This document shows positions 16,405-25,425 of a stretch of 64,000 nucleotides of DNA, piece after piece. The DNA is taken from assembly GCA_023954075.1 (NCBI GenBank), contig JAMLIV010000004.1:1-64000 (forward strand). Reading direction: 5' to 3'. A program made the position numbers and the translations under genes. Positions within the stretch are counted from its first letter, which is position 1. Every line of letters starts with the position of its first letter. A model generated the notes under the pieces. The model was not told the DNA's origin. It saw only the letters and a program-made list of their open reading frames with translations, and made no database searches. This stretch comes from Lysobacteraceae bacterium (GTDB lineage Bacteria > Pseudomonadota > Gammaproteobacteria > Xanthomonadales > Xanthomonadaceae).

Positions 16405-17708
16405 TGTTCGAACGATCCCGAAGGGGCGAGCGCGCCCTGCTGATCCAGCCGTTCACCGCGGGCCACAGCGACCCGTCCTCGCTCGAGGAGTTTGCGGAAC
16501 TGGCGCGATCGGCCGGTGCCACGGTGGTGGGCAGCGTGCCGGCGCGCATCGACCGCGCCAACCCGGCGACCCTGATCGGCAGCGGCAAGGTCGAAGAGGC
16601 GCTGAGCCTGTGCAACGCCGTCGATGCCGACCTGGTGCTGGTCAACCACACGCTTTCGCCGGTGCAGGAGCGCAACCTGGAACGCGTCCTGCAGCGCCGC
16701 GTGGTGGACCGCACCGGCCTCATCCTCGACATCTTCGCCCAGCGTGCCCGTTCGCACGAGGGCAAGCTGCAGGTCGAGCTGGCCCAGCTGCGCCACATGG
16801 CCACGCGCCTGGTGCGCGGCTGGACCCATCTGGAGCGCCAGCGCGGTGGTTCCATCGGCCTGCGCGGCCCCGGCGAAACCCAGCTGGAAACGGATCGGCG
16901 GCTGCTTGCCAAGCGCGTCGACGCGCTGCAGGCGCGCCTTGCCAAGGTGGAGGTGCAGCGCACCCAGATGCGTCGCGCCCGGGTTCGCCAGGGCGTGGCA
17001 CGGGTGGCGCTGGTCGGTTACACCAACGCGGGAAAGTCGACGCTGTTCAACGCACTGACCGGCGCCGATGCCTACGAGGCCGACCAGCTCTTCGCCACGC
17101 TCGATCCCACGGTCCGACGCCTGGATCTGCCCGGGGGCGAAGTCGTGCTGGCCGATACGGTGGGGTTCGTGCGCGACCTGCCGCACGATCTGGTGGCGGC
17201 GTTCCGTTCCACCCTGTCCGAAGCGCGCGACGCCCAGCTCCTGCTGCACGTCGTCGATGCCTCCGATCCGGCGCGCGACGAGCGGATCGGGCAGGTGGAC
17301 GAAGTGCTGCGCGAGATCGGTGCCGGTGACATTCCCCAGCTCGTGGTGTTCAACAAGATCGACCGGCTGGATGATGCAAGCGCGCGCGTGGACCTGGACG
17401 AAGACGGCGCGGCGACACGGGCCTGGGTCTCCGCGCGCACCGGCAGCGGCCTGGGTGGCTTGCGCGATGCCATCGCCTCGCGCCTCGCGCGCGAGCGGGT
17501 GAGCGGACGGATTCACCTGCCCTCCACGGCCGGTCGCCTGCGCGCGCGGCTGTTCGCGGCCGGCGCGGTGCAGTCCGAAGAAACCTGCGATGACGGCTGG
17601 CGGATCGATCTGGACATGCCGCTGGATGCCGCTCGCCAGCTTGTCGCCGACGCCGATGCGGAAGCTGCCGCGCTGCGCGACCTGCTGCCCATGGATGACA
17701 GGGCCTAG
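16404..17708 (+). CDS. hflX: ribosome-rescue GTPase HflX
   Basis: The 434-residue protein has the HflX N-terminal domain (about 1-110, with the VNHTLSPVQERNLE region), a helical linker, then a TRAFAC GTPase with P-loop GYTNAGKS near residues 206-213, switch II DTVGF near 250 and the NKID specificity motif near 315. HflX splits stalled 70S ribosomes. It overlaps hfq by one base, the standard gene order in gammaproteobacteria. Confidence 0.96.
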   Translation: MFERSRRGERALLIQPFTAGHSDPSSLEEFAELARSAGATVVGSVPARIDRANPATLIGSGKVEEALSLCNAVDADLVLVNHTLSPVQERNLERVLQRRVVDRTGLILDIFAQRARSHEGKLQVELAQLRHMATRLVRGWTHLERQRGGSIGLRGPGETQLETDRRLLAKRVDALQARLAKVEVQRTQMRRARVRQGVARVALVGYTNAGKSTLFNALTGADAYEADQLFATLDPTVRRLDLPGGEVVLADTVGFVRDLPHDLVAAFRSTLSEARDAQLLLHVVDASDPARDERIGQVDEVLREIGAGDIPQLVVFNKIDRLDDASARVDLDEDGAATRAWVSARTGSGLGGLRDAIASRLARERVSGRIHLPSTAGRLRARLFAAGAVQSEETCDDGWRIDLDMPLDAARQLVADADAEAAALRDLLPMDDRA

Positions 17709-17804
17709 TCCGGCTACCTACAATCCACGATTCGCCGCGCCTCGCGGCCGCGCCCGCCCCCGGGCCGGTGGATGCGCGGCGCACGGACAACGACGGAGTG
17801 ATGC

Positions 17805-18980
17805 ATGGCCTGGAATACGCCCGGCGGCGGCAAGGACAAGGATCCCAAGGACTCGTGGGACGGCGGGCGCGGCGGCCAGGGGCCGGACGTGGACGCGTTT
17901 CTGGATCGCCTGAAGGCGAATCTCGGGCGGGTTTTCGGCGGTGACGACGGCCGCGCCGGTCGCGGTGGTGCGGGCGGCGGCAGCGGCGGGCCCTCGTTGG
18001 GCCTGATCCTGCTGGCGATCTTCCTGATCTGGTTCGTTTTCGATTCCTGGACCCTGATCGACGAGCGCCAGCGCGGCGTGGTGCTGCGCTTCGGCAAGTA
18101 CGAGCGCCTGATGACGCCCGGCCCCAACTTCAAGCTGCCGCGACCGATCGAGAGCGTGATCAAGGTCGATGCGACCCAGGTGCGCAACATCTCCGATCAG
18201 GTGCGCATGCTCACCCGCGACGAGAACATCGTGCTGGTCGACTTCAACGTGCAGTACCAGGTGTCCGATCCCAAGCTGTACCTGTTCGGCACCCGCGACC
18301 CCGACGACACCCTGCGCCAGGCGGCCGAAAGCGCGGTGCGCGAGGTGATGGGCAACAGCGTGATGGACACCATCCTCTCCGGGCAGCGCGCCGAGTTGGC
18401 CGCACAGGCCAGCGAGCGGCTGCAGCTGGCGCTCAACCAGTACCGCACCGGCCTGACGGTGAGCGAGTTCAACCTGCAGAACGCGCGCCCGCCGCAGGAG
18501 GTGAAAGACGCCTTCGACGACGCGATCATCGCGCGCGAGGACAAGCAGCGTTTCGAGAACGACGCGCTCGGCTATGCCAGCAAGCAGGTGCCCGAGGCGC
18601 GCGGCGCGGCGGCGCGCATCAAGGCCGAATCGGAGGGCTACCAGGCCCAGATCGTCGCGCGCGCGCAGGGCGACGCCGACCGCTTCACGCTGCTGGCCGA
18701 CGAGTACCGCAAGGCACCGGCGATAACGCGCAAACGCCTCTATCTCGAGACCATGCAGGAAGTCCTGGCGTCCAATCCGAAAGTGGTCGTGGGCGACCGC
18801 AGCGGCAGCAACGTGATGTACCTGCCGCTGGACAAGCTTTCCGGTTCGCCCCCCTCGGCCCGCACCGACACGACCTTCGTCGAGCGCCTGCCGGCGATCC
18901 AGTCGGCGACCGTGCCGACCACCCCGCGCGCGCCGGCGCGCGATGCGACCCGTACTCCGCGCGAGGGCTCCAACCGATGA
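17805..18980 (+). CDS. hflK: FtsH modulator HflK
   Basis: The 391-residue SPFH/band-7 protein has a glycine/aspartate-rich cytoplasmic N-terminus (about 1-65), one membrane helix (about 67-85), a periplasmic SPFH domain (around 85-290) and a coiled-coil with a low-complexity Pro/Thr/Arg tail. With HflC it forms a cage around FtsH and limits its proteolysis. It begins 96 nt after hflX and its stop overlaps hflC by ATGA. An out-of-frame ATG at 17801 immediately precedes the true start. Confidence 0.96.
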   Translation: MAWNTPGGGKDKDPKDSWDGGRGGQGPDVDAFLDRLKANLGRVFGGDDGRAGRGGAGGGSGGPSLGLILLAIFLIWFVFDSWTLIDERQRGVVLRFGKYERLMTPGPNFKLPRPIESVIKVDATQVRNISDQVRMLTRDENIVLVDFNVQYQVSDPKLYLFGTRDPDDTLRQAAESAVREVMGNSVMDTILSGQRAELAAQASERLQLALNQYRTGLTVSEFNLQNARPPQEVKDAFDDAIIAREDKQRFENDALGYASKQVPEARGAAARIKAESEGYQAQIVARAQGDADRFTLLADEYRKAPAITRKRLYLETMQEVLASNPKVVVGDRSGSNVMYLPLDKLSGSPPSARTDTTFVERLPAIQSATVPTTPRAPARDATRTPREGSNR

Positions 18981-19840
18981 AAAATGCAGCCGTCATCCTC
19001 GTTCTGTTCGCGGTGCTGCTGCTCACCAGCACGATCTTCGTGGTGCGCGAGGATCAGGTGGGCGTGCTGTTCCAGCTGGGCCGCATCGTCAAGACCGACA
19101 TCGAGCCCGGGGTGCACTTCAAGCTGCCGCTGGTGCAGGACGCGCGTACCTTCGACCGGCGCATCATGACCCTGGACTCCCAGCCCGAGCGCTACCTCAC
19201 CTCGGAGAAGAAGGACGTGAACGTCGACTTCTTCGCCAAGTGGCGCATCGTCGAGGTGGGACGCTACTACACCACCACCTCGGGTGACGAGCTGCAGGCC
19301 ATGCAGCGCCTCAACCCGATCATCAAGGAGGCGCTGCGCAACCAGATCAACCAGCGCACCCTGCAGGAAACCGTCTCGGATGCGCGCAGCAGCATGACCG
19401 AAGCCCTGGTGCGCACCGCCAACGAGGGCACCAGGAGCCTGGGCATCGAAGTGGTGGACGTGCGCATCAAGCGCATCGACCTGCCCGAGGAGGTCTCCGA
19501 ATCGGTCTACAACCGGATGCGGGCCGAGCGCTCGCGGGTGGCCAACGAGCTGCGCTCGCAGGGCGTGGAGGCGTCGGAGACGATTCGCGCCAATGCCGAC
19601 CGCGAGCGTCAGGTGATCCTTGCCAATGCCGAGCGTGACGCGCAGCGCATCCGCGGCGAAGGCGACGCCCAGGCTGCCGACATCTATGCCCGCGCCTACG
19701 GCCAGGATGCCGAGTTCTATGCCTTCCACCGCAGCCTGGAAAGCTACCGCACCGCGTTCGAGGGCGGCGACAGCGTTCTGGTGCTCGACCCCGATTCGGA
19801 GTTCTTCCGCTACTTTGGCAACGCCGGCCGCGGCGAGTAA
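18977..19840 (+). CDS. hflC: FtsH modulator HflC
   Basis: The 287-residue SPFH protein begins with a signal-anchor helix (about residues 4-22), then the band-7 domain and a long helical region rich in Glu, Arg and Ala (around 185-250). It partners HflK in the FtsH holoenzyme. The ATG overlaps the hflK stop. The next gene follows after three bases. Confidence 0.96.
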   Translation: MKNAAVILVLFAVLLLTSTIFVVREDQVGVLFQLGRIVKTDIEPGVHFKLPLVQDARTFDRRIMTLDSQPERYLTSEKKDVNVDFFAKWRIVEVGRYYTTTSGDELQAMQRLNPIIKEALRNQINQRTLQETVSDARSSMTEALVRTANEGTRSLGIEVVDVRIKRIDLPEEVSESVYNRMRAERSRVANELRSQGVEASETIRANADRERQVILANAERDAQRIRGEGDAQAADIYARAYGQDAEFYAFHRSLESYRTAFEGGDSVLVLDPDSEFFRYFGNAGRGE

Positions 19841-19843
19841 GCC

Positions 19844-20029
19844 GTGTCCGACGACCTCCTTGCCGCACTGTGCCTGGTGCTGGTGCTGGAGGGGCTGCTG
19901 CTGTTCGCCGCGCCGGGCCTGTGGAAGCAGGCCGTGGCGCAGCTGCTGGAGCGGCCTGATCAGTCCCTTCGCGCCGCGGGTGGCGTGATGATCGTGCTGG
20001 GCCTGGTCGCGCTGCAGTTCGTGCGCTGA
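19844..20029 (+). CDS. DUF2065 small membrane protein
   Basis: A 61-residue protein with two hydrophobic helices (about 5-24 and 44-60), matching the DUF2065/YjeT family that usually follows hflC. It starts at GTG 19844, three bases after the hflC stop. Function is unknown; conserved position suggests a link to the HflKC-FtsH complex. In many relatives purA follows; here the next gene is azurin. Confidence 0.88.
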   Translation: MSDDLLAALCLVLVLEGLLLFAAPGLWKQAVAQLLERPDQSLRAAGGVMIVLGLVALQFVR

Positions 20030-20085
20030 GAGCGGTGCAGAGCCCCCGCATGGGGAACTGCAAGCTGAATCACGCGCTGCCGTTT

Positions 20086-20128
20086 CTGACCTGAGTCAAT
20101 TGCGGTTCGGGAAACTGGCCCCACAATA
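20086..20128 (+). promoter_or_regulatory. azurin promoter with FNR-like dyad
   Basis: TTGCGG (20100-20105) and CACAAT (20122-20127), 16 bp apart, form a probable promoter. Directly upstream is CTGAC-CTGA-GTCAA (20086-20099), one base from symmetric and resembling FNR/ANR half-sites. Confidence 0.45.
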
Positions 20129-20186
20129 GCCGGGACGGTGGCCGCGTGGTTGCCGCACTGATGCATTTCACGAAGGAGTCCATTCC

Positions 20187-20636
20187 ATGTTGCGTTCCTC
20201 CCTGCTGGCCATCGCGGCCCTGCTGCTTTCCACCCAGCTGCAGGCCAAGACCTGCGAACTGAGCATCGATTCCACCGACCAGATGACCTTCAGCGCGAAG
20301 GAATTGTCGGTCGGCGCTGATTGCACCGAGGTCAAGCTGACCCTGCACCATGTCGGCAAGCTGGCCAAGAACGTCATGGGCCACAACTGGGTCCTGACCA
20401 AGACCGCCGACTACCAGCCGGTGGCCCAGGACGGCATGAAGGCCGGTCTCGACGCCGATTACCTCAAGGCCGACGATGACCGCGTCATTGCCCACACCGC
20501 GCTGATCGGCGGCGGCGAGACCACCAGCGTGACCTTCCCGGTAAGCAAGCTGGAGAAGGGCGGCGACTACACCTTCTTCTGCTCGTTCCCCGGCCACTGG
20601 GCCGTGATGCACGGCAAGCTGGTGTTCGGCGGCTGA
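20187..20636 (+). CDS. azu: azurin (blue copper protein)
   Basis: The 149-residue precursor has a signal peptide ending in LQA-K at about residue 20. The mature part is a cupredoxin with the azurin pattern: first copper His in the GHNW region, then Cys, His and Met in [12 protein letters not shown] at the C-terminus, and the structural disulfide pair near the start. It carries electrons in the periplasm between cytochromes and terminal reductases or oxidases. It stands alone between DUF2065 and a strong terminator. The decahaem/porin cluster begins 1.2 kb downstream, so it is a candidate electron carrier for it. Confidence 0.95.
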   Translation: MLRSSLLAIAALLLSTQLQAKTCELSIDSTDQMTFSAKELSVGADCTEVKLTLHHVGKLAKNVMGHNWVLTKTADYQPVAQDGMKAGLDADYLKADDDRVIAHTALIGGGETTSVTFPVSKLEKGGDYTFFCSFPGHWAVMHGKLVFGG

Positions 20637-20662
20637 TCGCCGGATCCACGCAGTTGTGCACG

Positions 20663-20696
20663 AAAACCGCCGGCCGCAGGGCCGGCGGTTTTTTTT
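20663..20696 (+). terminator. intrinsic terminator of azurin
   Basis: CCGCCGGCC and GGCCGGCGG pair around a four-base loop, flanked by AAAA and eight T. The A/T symmetry makes it bidirectional, also able to end the convergent LysR transcript. Confidence 0.9.
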
Positions 20697-20701
20697 GCGT
20701 G

Positions 20702-21643
20702 TCAGATTCCGCTGTGCTCGATCGTCTCGCGCAACTGCGGCGGGAGGTGCTGGCCGAGGTGATCGAGGAAACAGCGCGCCGCCCGGCTCAGGCCCCGGCG
20801 CGAGGGAAACACGGCGTGCAGGTACATCGTGCCGCCGTGGAACTGCGGCAGCAGCCGCTCCAGCCGTCCGGCCTCCACCTCGCGCTGGCACAGGCTCCCG
20901 GGCAGCAGTGCCACGCCGATGCCGTCCAGAACGGCCGGCAGCAGCACCAGCGGATCGCTGGACGACAGGCGCGGATGGTGCGCGATGGAATGCACCCCTT
21001 GGCTTGAGTCCAGAACCTGCCAGACCGTGCCGGCCAGCGTCTCGCCCTCGTTGCGCAGGAAGGCGCTGGCACAGCCGTTGAGGTCGGCCGGCCGGCGTAT
21101 CGGCCCGAGCCATCGGGCAATGTCGGGGGAGGCCACGAGCCAGTGCTGGTCGAGGCGAAAGGAGCGCACGATGAAGCGCGAGTCGTCGAGCTGGCGCTGG
21201 ATCTTGAGCGCAAGGTCATAGCCTTCCCCCAGGAGGTCGACCTCGCGGTAGTCGGCGTCCAGGACCACGTCCACCTCCGGGTAGGCCCGCAGGAATGAAT
21301 TGACCACCGGCATCAGCACCGCCTGGGCAAACAGCACCGGGCAGCTGATCTTGAGCGTGCCGCGCGGCACGCTGCGCGCCTCCTCGACGACGGACTGGGC
21401 GCGCTCGACTTCCGCAAGCACGCTCAGGCAGCGCGCGTGGAACTCGAGGCCCAGAGCCGTGACATCCATGCGCCGGGTGGTGCGCTGGATCAGGGAGACG
21501 CCCAGGGTTTCCTCCAGGCGCGACAGGTGCTGGCTCAGCAGCGACTTGGTGACGCCCAGTGCGCGGCTGGCCCGGCTCAGGCTGCCGGCATCGATGATCG
21601 CCGCAAAGTAGCGCAGGTCGTTGAGATCCAGTGGTTTGCTCAT
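20702..21643 (-). CDS. LysR-family transcriptional regulator
   Basis: The 313-residue protein has an N-terminal winged helix (residues about 8-66, recognition helix in GVTKSLLSQHLSRLEE) and a periplasmic-binding-like effector domain (about 95-300). The sequence is of the DsdC/AaeR-like group; the ligand is unknown. The start at 21643 is chosen for its GGAGGG site, although the frame stays open further upstream. It is divergent from the decahaem cytochrome operon with a dyad in the shared 177-nt region, so it most likely controls that operon. Confidence 0.9.
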   Translation of the reverse strand: MSKPLDLNDLRYFAAIIDAGSLSRASRALGVTKSLLSQHLSRLEETLGVSLIQRTTRRMDVTALGLEFHARCLSVLAEVERAQSVVEEARSVPRGTLKISCPVLFAQAVLMPVVNSFLRAYPEVDVVLDADYREVDLLGEGYDLALKIQRQLDDSRFIVRSFRLDQHWLVASPDIARWLGPIRRPADLNGCASAFLRNEGETLAGTVWQVLDSSQGVHSIAHHPRLSSSDPLVLLPAVLDGIGVALLPGSLCQREVEAGRLERLLPQFHGGTMYLHAVFPSRRGLSRAARCFLDHLGQHLPPQLRETIEHSGI

Positions 21644-21679
21644 GTTTGCCCTCCCTGACGCCGGTGGCGCACGGCGATT

Positions 21680-21695
21680 GTTCAATATTCTGAAC
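21680..21695. promoter_or_regulatory. LysR-type dyad between regulator and cytochrome operon
   Basis: GTTCA-ATATTC-TGAAC is a perfect inverted repeat containing the T-N11-A core of LysR boxes. It lies 36 nt before the LysR start and about 126 nt before the cytochrome ATG. Confidence 0.6.
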
Positions 21696-21820
21696 GGTGT
21701 TTCGCGCGATCTGGGCTGTACCTTCCGTTTAGGTTCATACAAAGTTCGGTCAACGAGAAGTTAACCAAAACTTCCACTGCGCCGACGGCGCACCCGAGCC
21801 ATACCGCCAGGGGAGGGAAC

Positions 21821-22870
21821 ATGCGAGCACTCTTTTTCGGCTTTTTCGCGGCCTCGTTGCTGCTTTTGCCAGGGGTACCTGCAGCGCAGACCCCGGCCTC
21901 CAACGCCCTTCCGTCCACGCACTTCTCGGCTGAGCCGGGATTGTCTCCGGGCGACGTGGCGGGCGGACAGTTCGCCGACGTCGCGCCCGGGTTCTCCTGG
22001 GCGTTCCCGGCAAGCAACCCGCAGGCCCCCGACGCCAAGCCGATCGGCGAGGCGAGCTGTGCCAGCTGCCACACCCTCGAGACCGAACATTTCGCCCACA
22101 CCACCCACGCGCTGGGCATGGCGGTGGCGCTGCGCGCCAACCCGATGGCGGCGACCTGCGAAGCCTGCCACGGTGCCGGTTCCGAACACGCGGCCGAGCC
22201 GACCACGCCGGGCAAGATCATTGCCTTCACCCACGGCGGAGGAACCACCGTCGCGACCCAGGCCGCGACCTGCCTGACCTGCCATCAGGGCGGGCCGCGC
22301 GACCACTGGACGGGTTCGGTGCACCAGCGCAATGACGTGAGTTGCTCGGATTGCCACAACCCGATGGCCAAGTTCTCGGCCGAAGGACTGATGGCTACAC
22401 AGTCGATCAGTGAGACCTGCGCCACCTGCCACAAGGACATCCGCGTCCAGTTCAATCGGCGCTCGCACATGCCGCTGCCCGAGGGCCTGATGTCTTGCGA
22501 CGACTGCCACAACCCGCACGGCAGCCGCGATGCGCCGCTGCTCAAGACCGCGACCGTCAACGAAACCTGCTACACGTGCCATGCGGAAAAGCGCGGCCCG
22601 TTCCTGTTCGAGCACGCGCCGGTGCGCGACAACTGCCTCAACTGCCACACCCCGCACGGCTCCAACCAGCATGCGTTGCTGGTGGCTCCGGTGCCCGTGC
22701 TCTGCCAGCAGTGCCACTCGCATGTGCGACATCCCAATGACATGCACCTGCCCGGCGGGCTGGCCAGTGGTCAATTCCCTGACGAACGCCTGATCGGCCG
22801 CGGCTGCATCACCTGCCATGCGCAGATCCACGGGTCAAACCACCCGGGCGGCCCTCGTTTGCACAAGTGA
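21821..22870 (+). CDS. DmsE/MtrA-type periplasmic decahaem cytochrome c
   Basis: The 349-residue protein has a signal peptide (about 1-22) and ten CxxCH haem motifs, beginning with CASCH near residue 80 and ending with CITCH near 330. Size and haem number fit the MtrA/DmsE/PioA/MtoA family, which forms a haem wire inside an outer-membrane barrel. Depending on system, such wires export electrons to minerals or DMSO, or import them from Fe(II). The stop is 14 nt before the porin ATG. It is the first gene of a three-gene operon with the porin and a dihaem cytochrome. Confidence 0.94.
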   Translation: MRALFFGFFAASLLLLPGVPAAQTPASNALPSTHFSAEPGLSPGDVAGGQFADVAPGFSWAFPASNPQAPDAKPIGEASCASCHTLETEHFAHTTHALGMAVALRANPMAATCEACHGAGSEHAAEPTTPGKIIAFTHGGGTTVATQAATCLTCHQGGPRDHWTGSVHQRNDVSCSDCHNPMAKFSAEGLMATQSISETCATCHKDIRVQFNRRSHMPLPEGLMSCDDCHNPHGSRDAPLLKTATVNETCYTCHAEKRGPFLFEHAPVRDNCLNCHTPHGSNQHALLVAPVPVLCQQCHSHVRHPNDMHLPGGLASGQFPDERLIGRGCITCHAQIHGSNHPGGPRLHK

Positions 22871-22884
22871 TGGAGGACGAACCC

Positions 22885-25425
22885 ATGACCTGCATCAGAT
22901 CGGCATTGGCCCTCGCGCTGGCAAGCGCGCTGGCCGGCACGGGAGCCCAGGCCCAGGATTCGGGCGTCGGCATCGATTACGGATTCGGCAGCAAGCTGGA
23001 GGCGGCCAGCACGTCGGCGCGGGACTGCGATCCGCGCGGAATGAGCTGGCTCAGCGCCGAAGGCAGGCGCTCGCCGACGGGTGCCCGCTACATCTGCGCA
23101 CCGGAGATTCTCGAATCCGCACACGGAGAGTGGCTGCGTTCGGGACAGCTCAGCGTGGGTTGGCTCGCCACCGGCGGGGACGTGGATGCCCCGAACTGGC
23201 TGCGCTACAGCGACTGGGACGATGCCCCCGTGCTGGGACTTCTGGCGCTCAATTTCAGGCGACCCTACGACGGCACCTATGTGGAACTGCGTGCGAGCCG
23301 GGTTTCCTCGGACAACCAGTACATCAAGGCCACGGCAGGGCGGGCCGGCAAATATCGCATCGAGGGGTTCGCGCGTTCGCAGCCCAACGTGATGAGCACC
23401 ACGGCGCGCTCGATCTGGAATGGCGTGGGCAGCAATCGGCTCACGCTGGTCCCCGGCCTGACGCCGGGTGCGAGCCCGGTTCCCGACGTCATGGCGGCTT
23501 CCGCGACGGCCGTACCGCAGCGCCTGCAGGTGACGCGCGACAAACAGGGCCTGGGCGTCAATTATTTCTTCACCTCGCGCTGGACAGGCTACTTCAGCAC
23601 CACCAACGAGGAGCGCAAGGGCGCGCGCGCCTTTGGCGGTGCATTCTTCTTCAACTACCCGTTCCCCGCCAACGGCGGCATCTACGAAACCCCGCGGCCG
23701 ATCGATGACGCCACGGTCAACGTCAACGGCGGTCTGCGCTACGTCGGCAACCAGTGGCGCATGGACCTTGCCTACACCGGCTCGTTCTATCGCGACAGCC
23801 ATGATGCGTTCACCTACGAGAACCCTTATGCCTTGTGGGCCGTGGTCCCGGGCGCGACGTCCATCACGCCGCTGGTGGGCGAGTTCGCCACCGAGCCGGA
23901 CAACGATTACCACAACGTCCGCGCCACGTTCACGCGCAAGCTGGCGATGAACGGCGAACTGTCCTTCGGCGCGGCGGGCGGTACGATGCGGCAGAACGAG
24001 GCGCTGCTGCCGCCGACAAACTGTACCGGCATGATGGGCATCGATCTGTCTCCGCTGGGCTCCCCGGTCAATCCGTATCTGTTCGATTGCGCGGACTGGA
24101 ACACCCCCGCCTCGCTGTCCCGGCAGAGCGCCGGGATGCGGATCGACACGACCGATGCCAACGTCGGCCTGGTGCTGCAGCCCACGAACTTCGCCACCTA
24201 CCGAGCCACCCTGAAGTTCCGCCGCGAGGATTACCGCGATACGTACGTGGCCTACAACCCGATCACCGGGCAGTACGGCTACGTTGCCGAGAACGGCGCG
24301 ATGGGCGCGGTGGTTCCGGGCGAGATGGGCATCTGGGATCCGTTTGCGAACGCCAGAGTGCCGACGCGCGTCAGGAGCCTGGCGCTGGACAAGGAAACAC
24401 GCGAATTGGCGCTTGCCGCCGATTTCCGACTGAACAGCCGCAACACGTTCGGAGCGGCCTATACCTACACCGACGTGGAGCGGACCCATCGCGAAGTCAG
24501 CCATGCGCGCGATCACGTCCTGAAGCTGACCTGGGTCAGCCGCGCGTTCGAGTACGCCACGCTGCGGGCCAACTACCAGTACCTGCGCCGCAGCGGCAGC
24601 GACTATGTGTCCAATCCCTACGAGCACACCCTGTCCATGGGCATGCCCGGTTTTGGCGGCGATCACACGAACACCCCTCCGCATACCGTTGATGCGCTGC
24701 GCAAGTACGACGTCGGCGGCCGCACCCAGCACAAGGCGACGCTGATCGCGAGCGTGATGCCGAGCGAGACCACCAGCCTCAACGCCACGCTGCGCGGCGA
24801 CTGGAACGATTACCGTGCCGAGCTGGGGCGGCAGTCGCTGGACACCTATGGCTTCACCGTGTCCTGGGACTGGCAGCCGTCGCTGCAGACCAGCGCCAGC
24901 GCGTTCGTGGGATGGGACAAGTCCTCGCTGGGCATGGCCAACGTCAACGACGCGGCCACCGTGCCGGAAGATCCGACGCTGGGCGGCCCGGTGTATCCGG
25001 AGAGTTCTCGCTGGTGGATGGACGACGACAACCGCAGCCGCAACGCGGGGGTGACTTTCAACCACGACTTTGGCCGGGTGAAGCTCGATGCGATGTGGAA
25101 CTTCGTGCACACGCGCGGGTTGACCGGCTACAGCTACGCATCCGCCGCTGCGCTTGCGTGGCCGGCGCTTGCCGAGGCCAGTCTGTCCGGCGAGTACCCG
25201 AACCTGACCTATCGCACCAACACCTTGACCGTCGGGCTCACCGTCCCCTTCAACGACCGATTCTCGCTGCGCATATTCGACTCGTGGGAGCGCGGGCAGA
25301 TTTCCGACTGGCACTACAGCGGGCTGGAGGATGGCCTGGTGATCGACCATCGGGTCTATCTGGATGCCGGTCAGCGCGGCTACAACGCCAATCTCATCGG
25401 TGTGATGCTGGAGGTGAAGCTGTGA
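22885..25425 (+). CDS. MtrB/PioB-family outer-membrane beta-barrel protein
   Basis: The 846-residue protein has a signal peptide (about 1-25), then a long region of alternating aromatic and polar segments typical of a large beta-barrel, closing with LIGVMLEVKL. The family inserts the decahaem cytochrome into the outer membrane as a sheath. The ATG at 22885 is preferred because GGAGG lies eight bases upstream; GTG 22867 and ATG 22870 in the same frame are less likely. The short CxxC motif near the mature N-terminus of Shewanella MtrB is not obvious; two cysteines near residues 46 and 71 may take its place. Its stop overlaps the next gene. Confidence 0.92.
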   Translation: MTCIRSALALALASALAGTGAQAQDSGVGIDYGFGSKLEAASTSARDCDPRGMSWLSAEGRRSPTGARYICAPEILESAHGEWLRSGQLSVGWLATGGDVDAPNWLRYSDWDDAPVLGLLALNFRRPYDGTYVELRASRVSSDNQYIKATAGRAGKYRIEGFARSQPNVMSTTARSIWNGVGSNRLTLVPGLTPGASPVPDVMAASATAVPQRLQVTRDKQGLGVNYFFTSRWTGYFSTTNEERKGARAFGGAFFFNYPFPANGGIYETPRPIDDATVNVNGGLRYVGNQWRMDLAYTGSFYRDSHDAFTYENPYALWAVVPGATSITPLVGEFATEPDNDYHNVRATFTRKLAMNGELSFGAAGGTMRQNEALLPPTNCTGMMGIDLSPLGSPVNPYLFDCADWNTPASLSRQSAGMRIDTTDANVGLVLQPTNFATYRATLKFRREDYRDTYVAYNPITGQYGYVAENGAMGAVVPGEMGIWDPFANARVPTRVRSLALDKETRELALAADFRLNSRNTFGAAYTYTDVERTHREVSHARDHVLKLTWVSRAFEYATLRANYQYLRRSGSDYVSNPYEHTLSMGMPGFGGDHTNTPPHTVDALRKYDVGGRTQHKATLIASVMPSETTSLNATLRGDWNDYRAELGRQSLDTYGFTVSWDWQPSLQTSASAFVGWDKSSLGMANVNDAATVPEDPTLGGPVYPESSRWWMDDDNRSRNAGVTFNHDFGRVKLDAMWNFVHTRGLTGYSYASAAALAWPALAEASLSGEYPNLTYRTNTLTVGLTVPFNDRFSLRIFDSWERGQISDWHYSGLEDGLVIDHRVYLDAGQRGYNANLIGVMLEVKL

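Noticed and set aside
22867-22884. Upstream GTG/ATG starts for the MtrB-like porin
   Set aside because: They overlap the previous stop and lack a ribosome site, while ATG 22885 has GGAGG at the right distance and starts a clean signal peptide.
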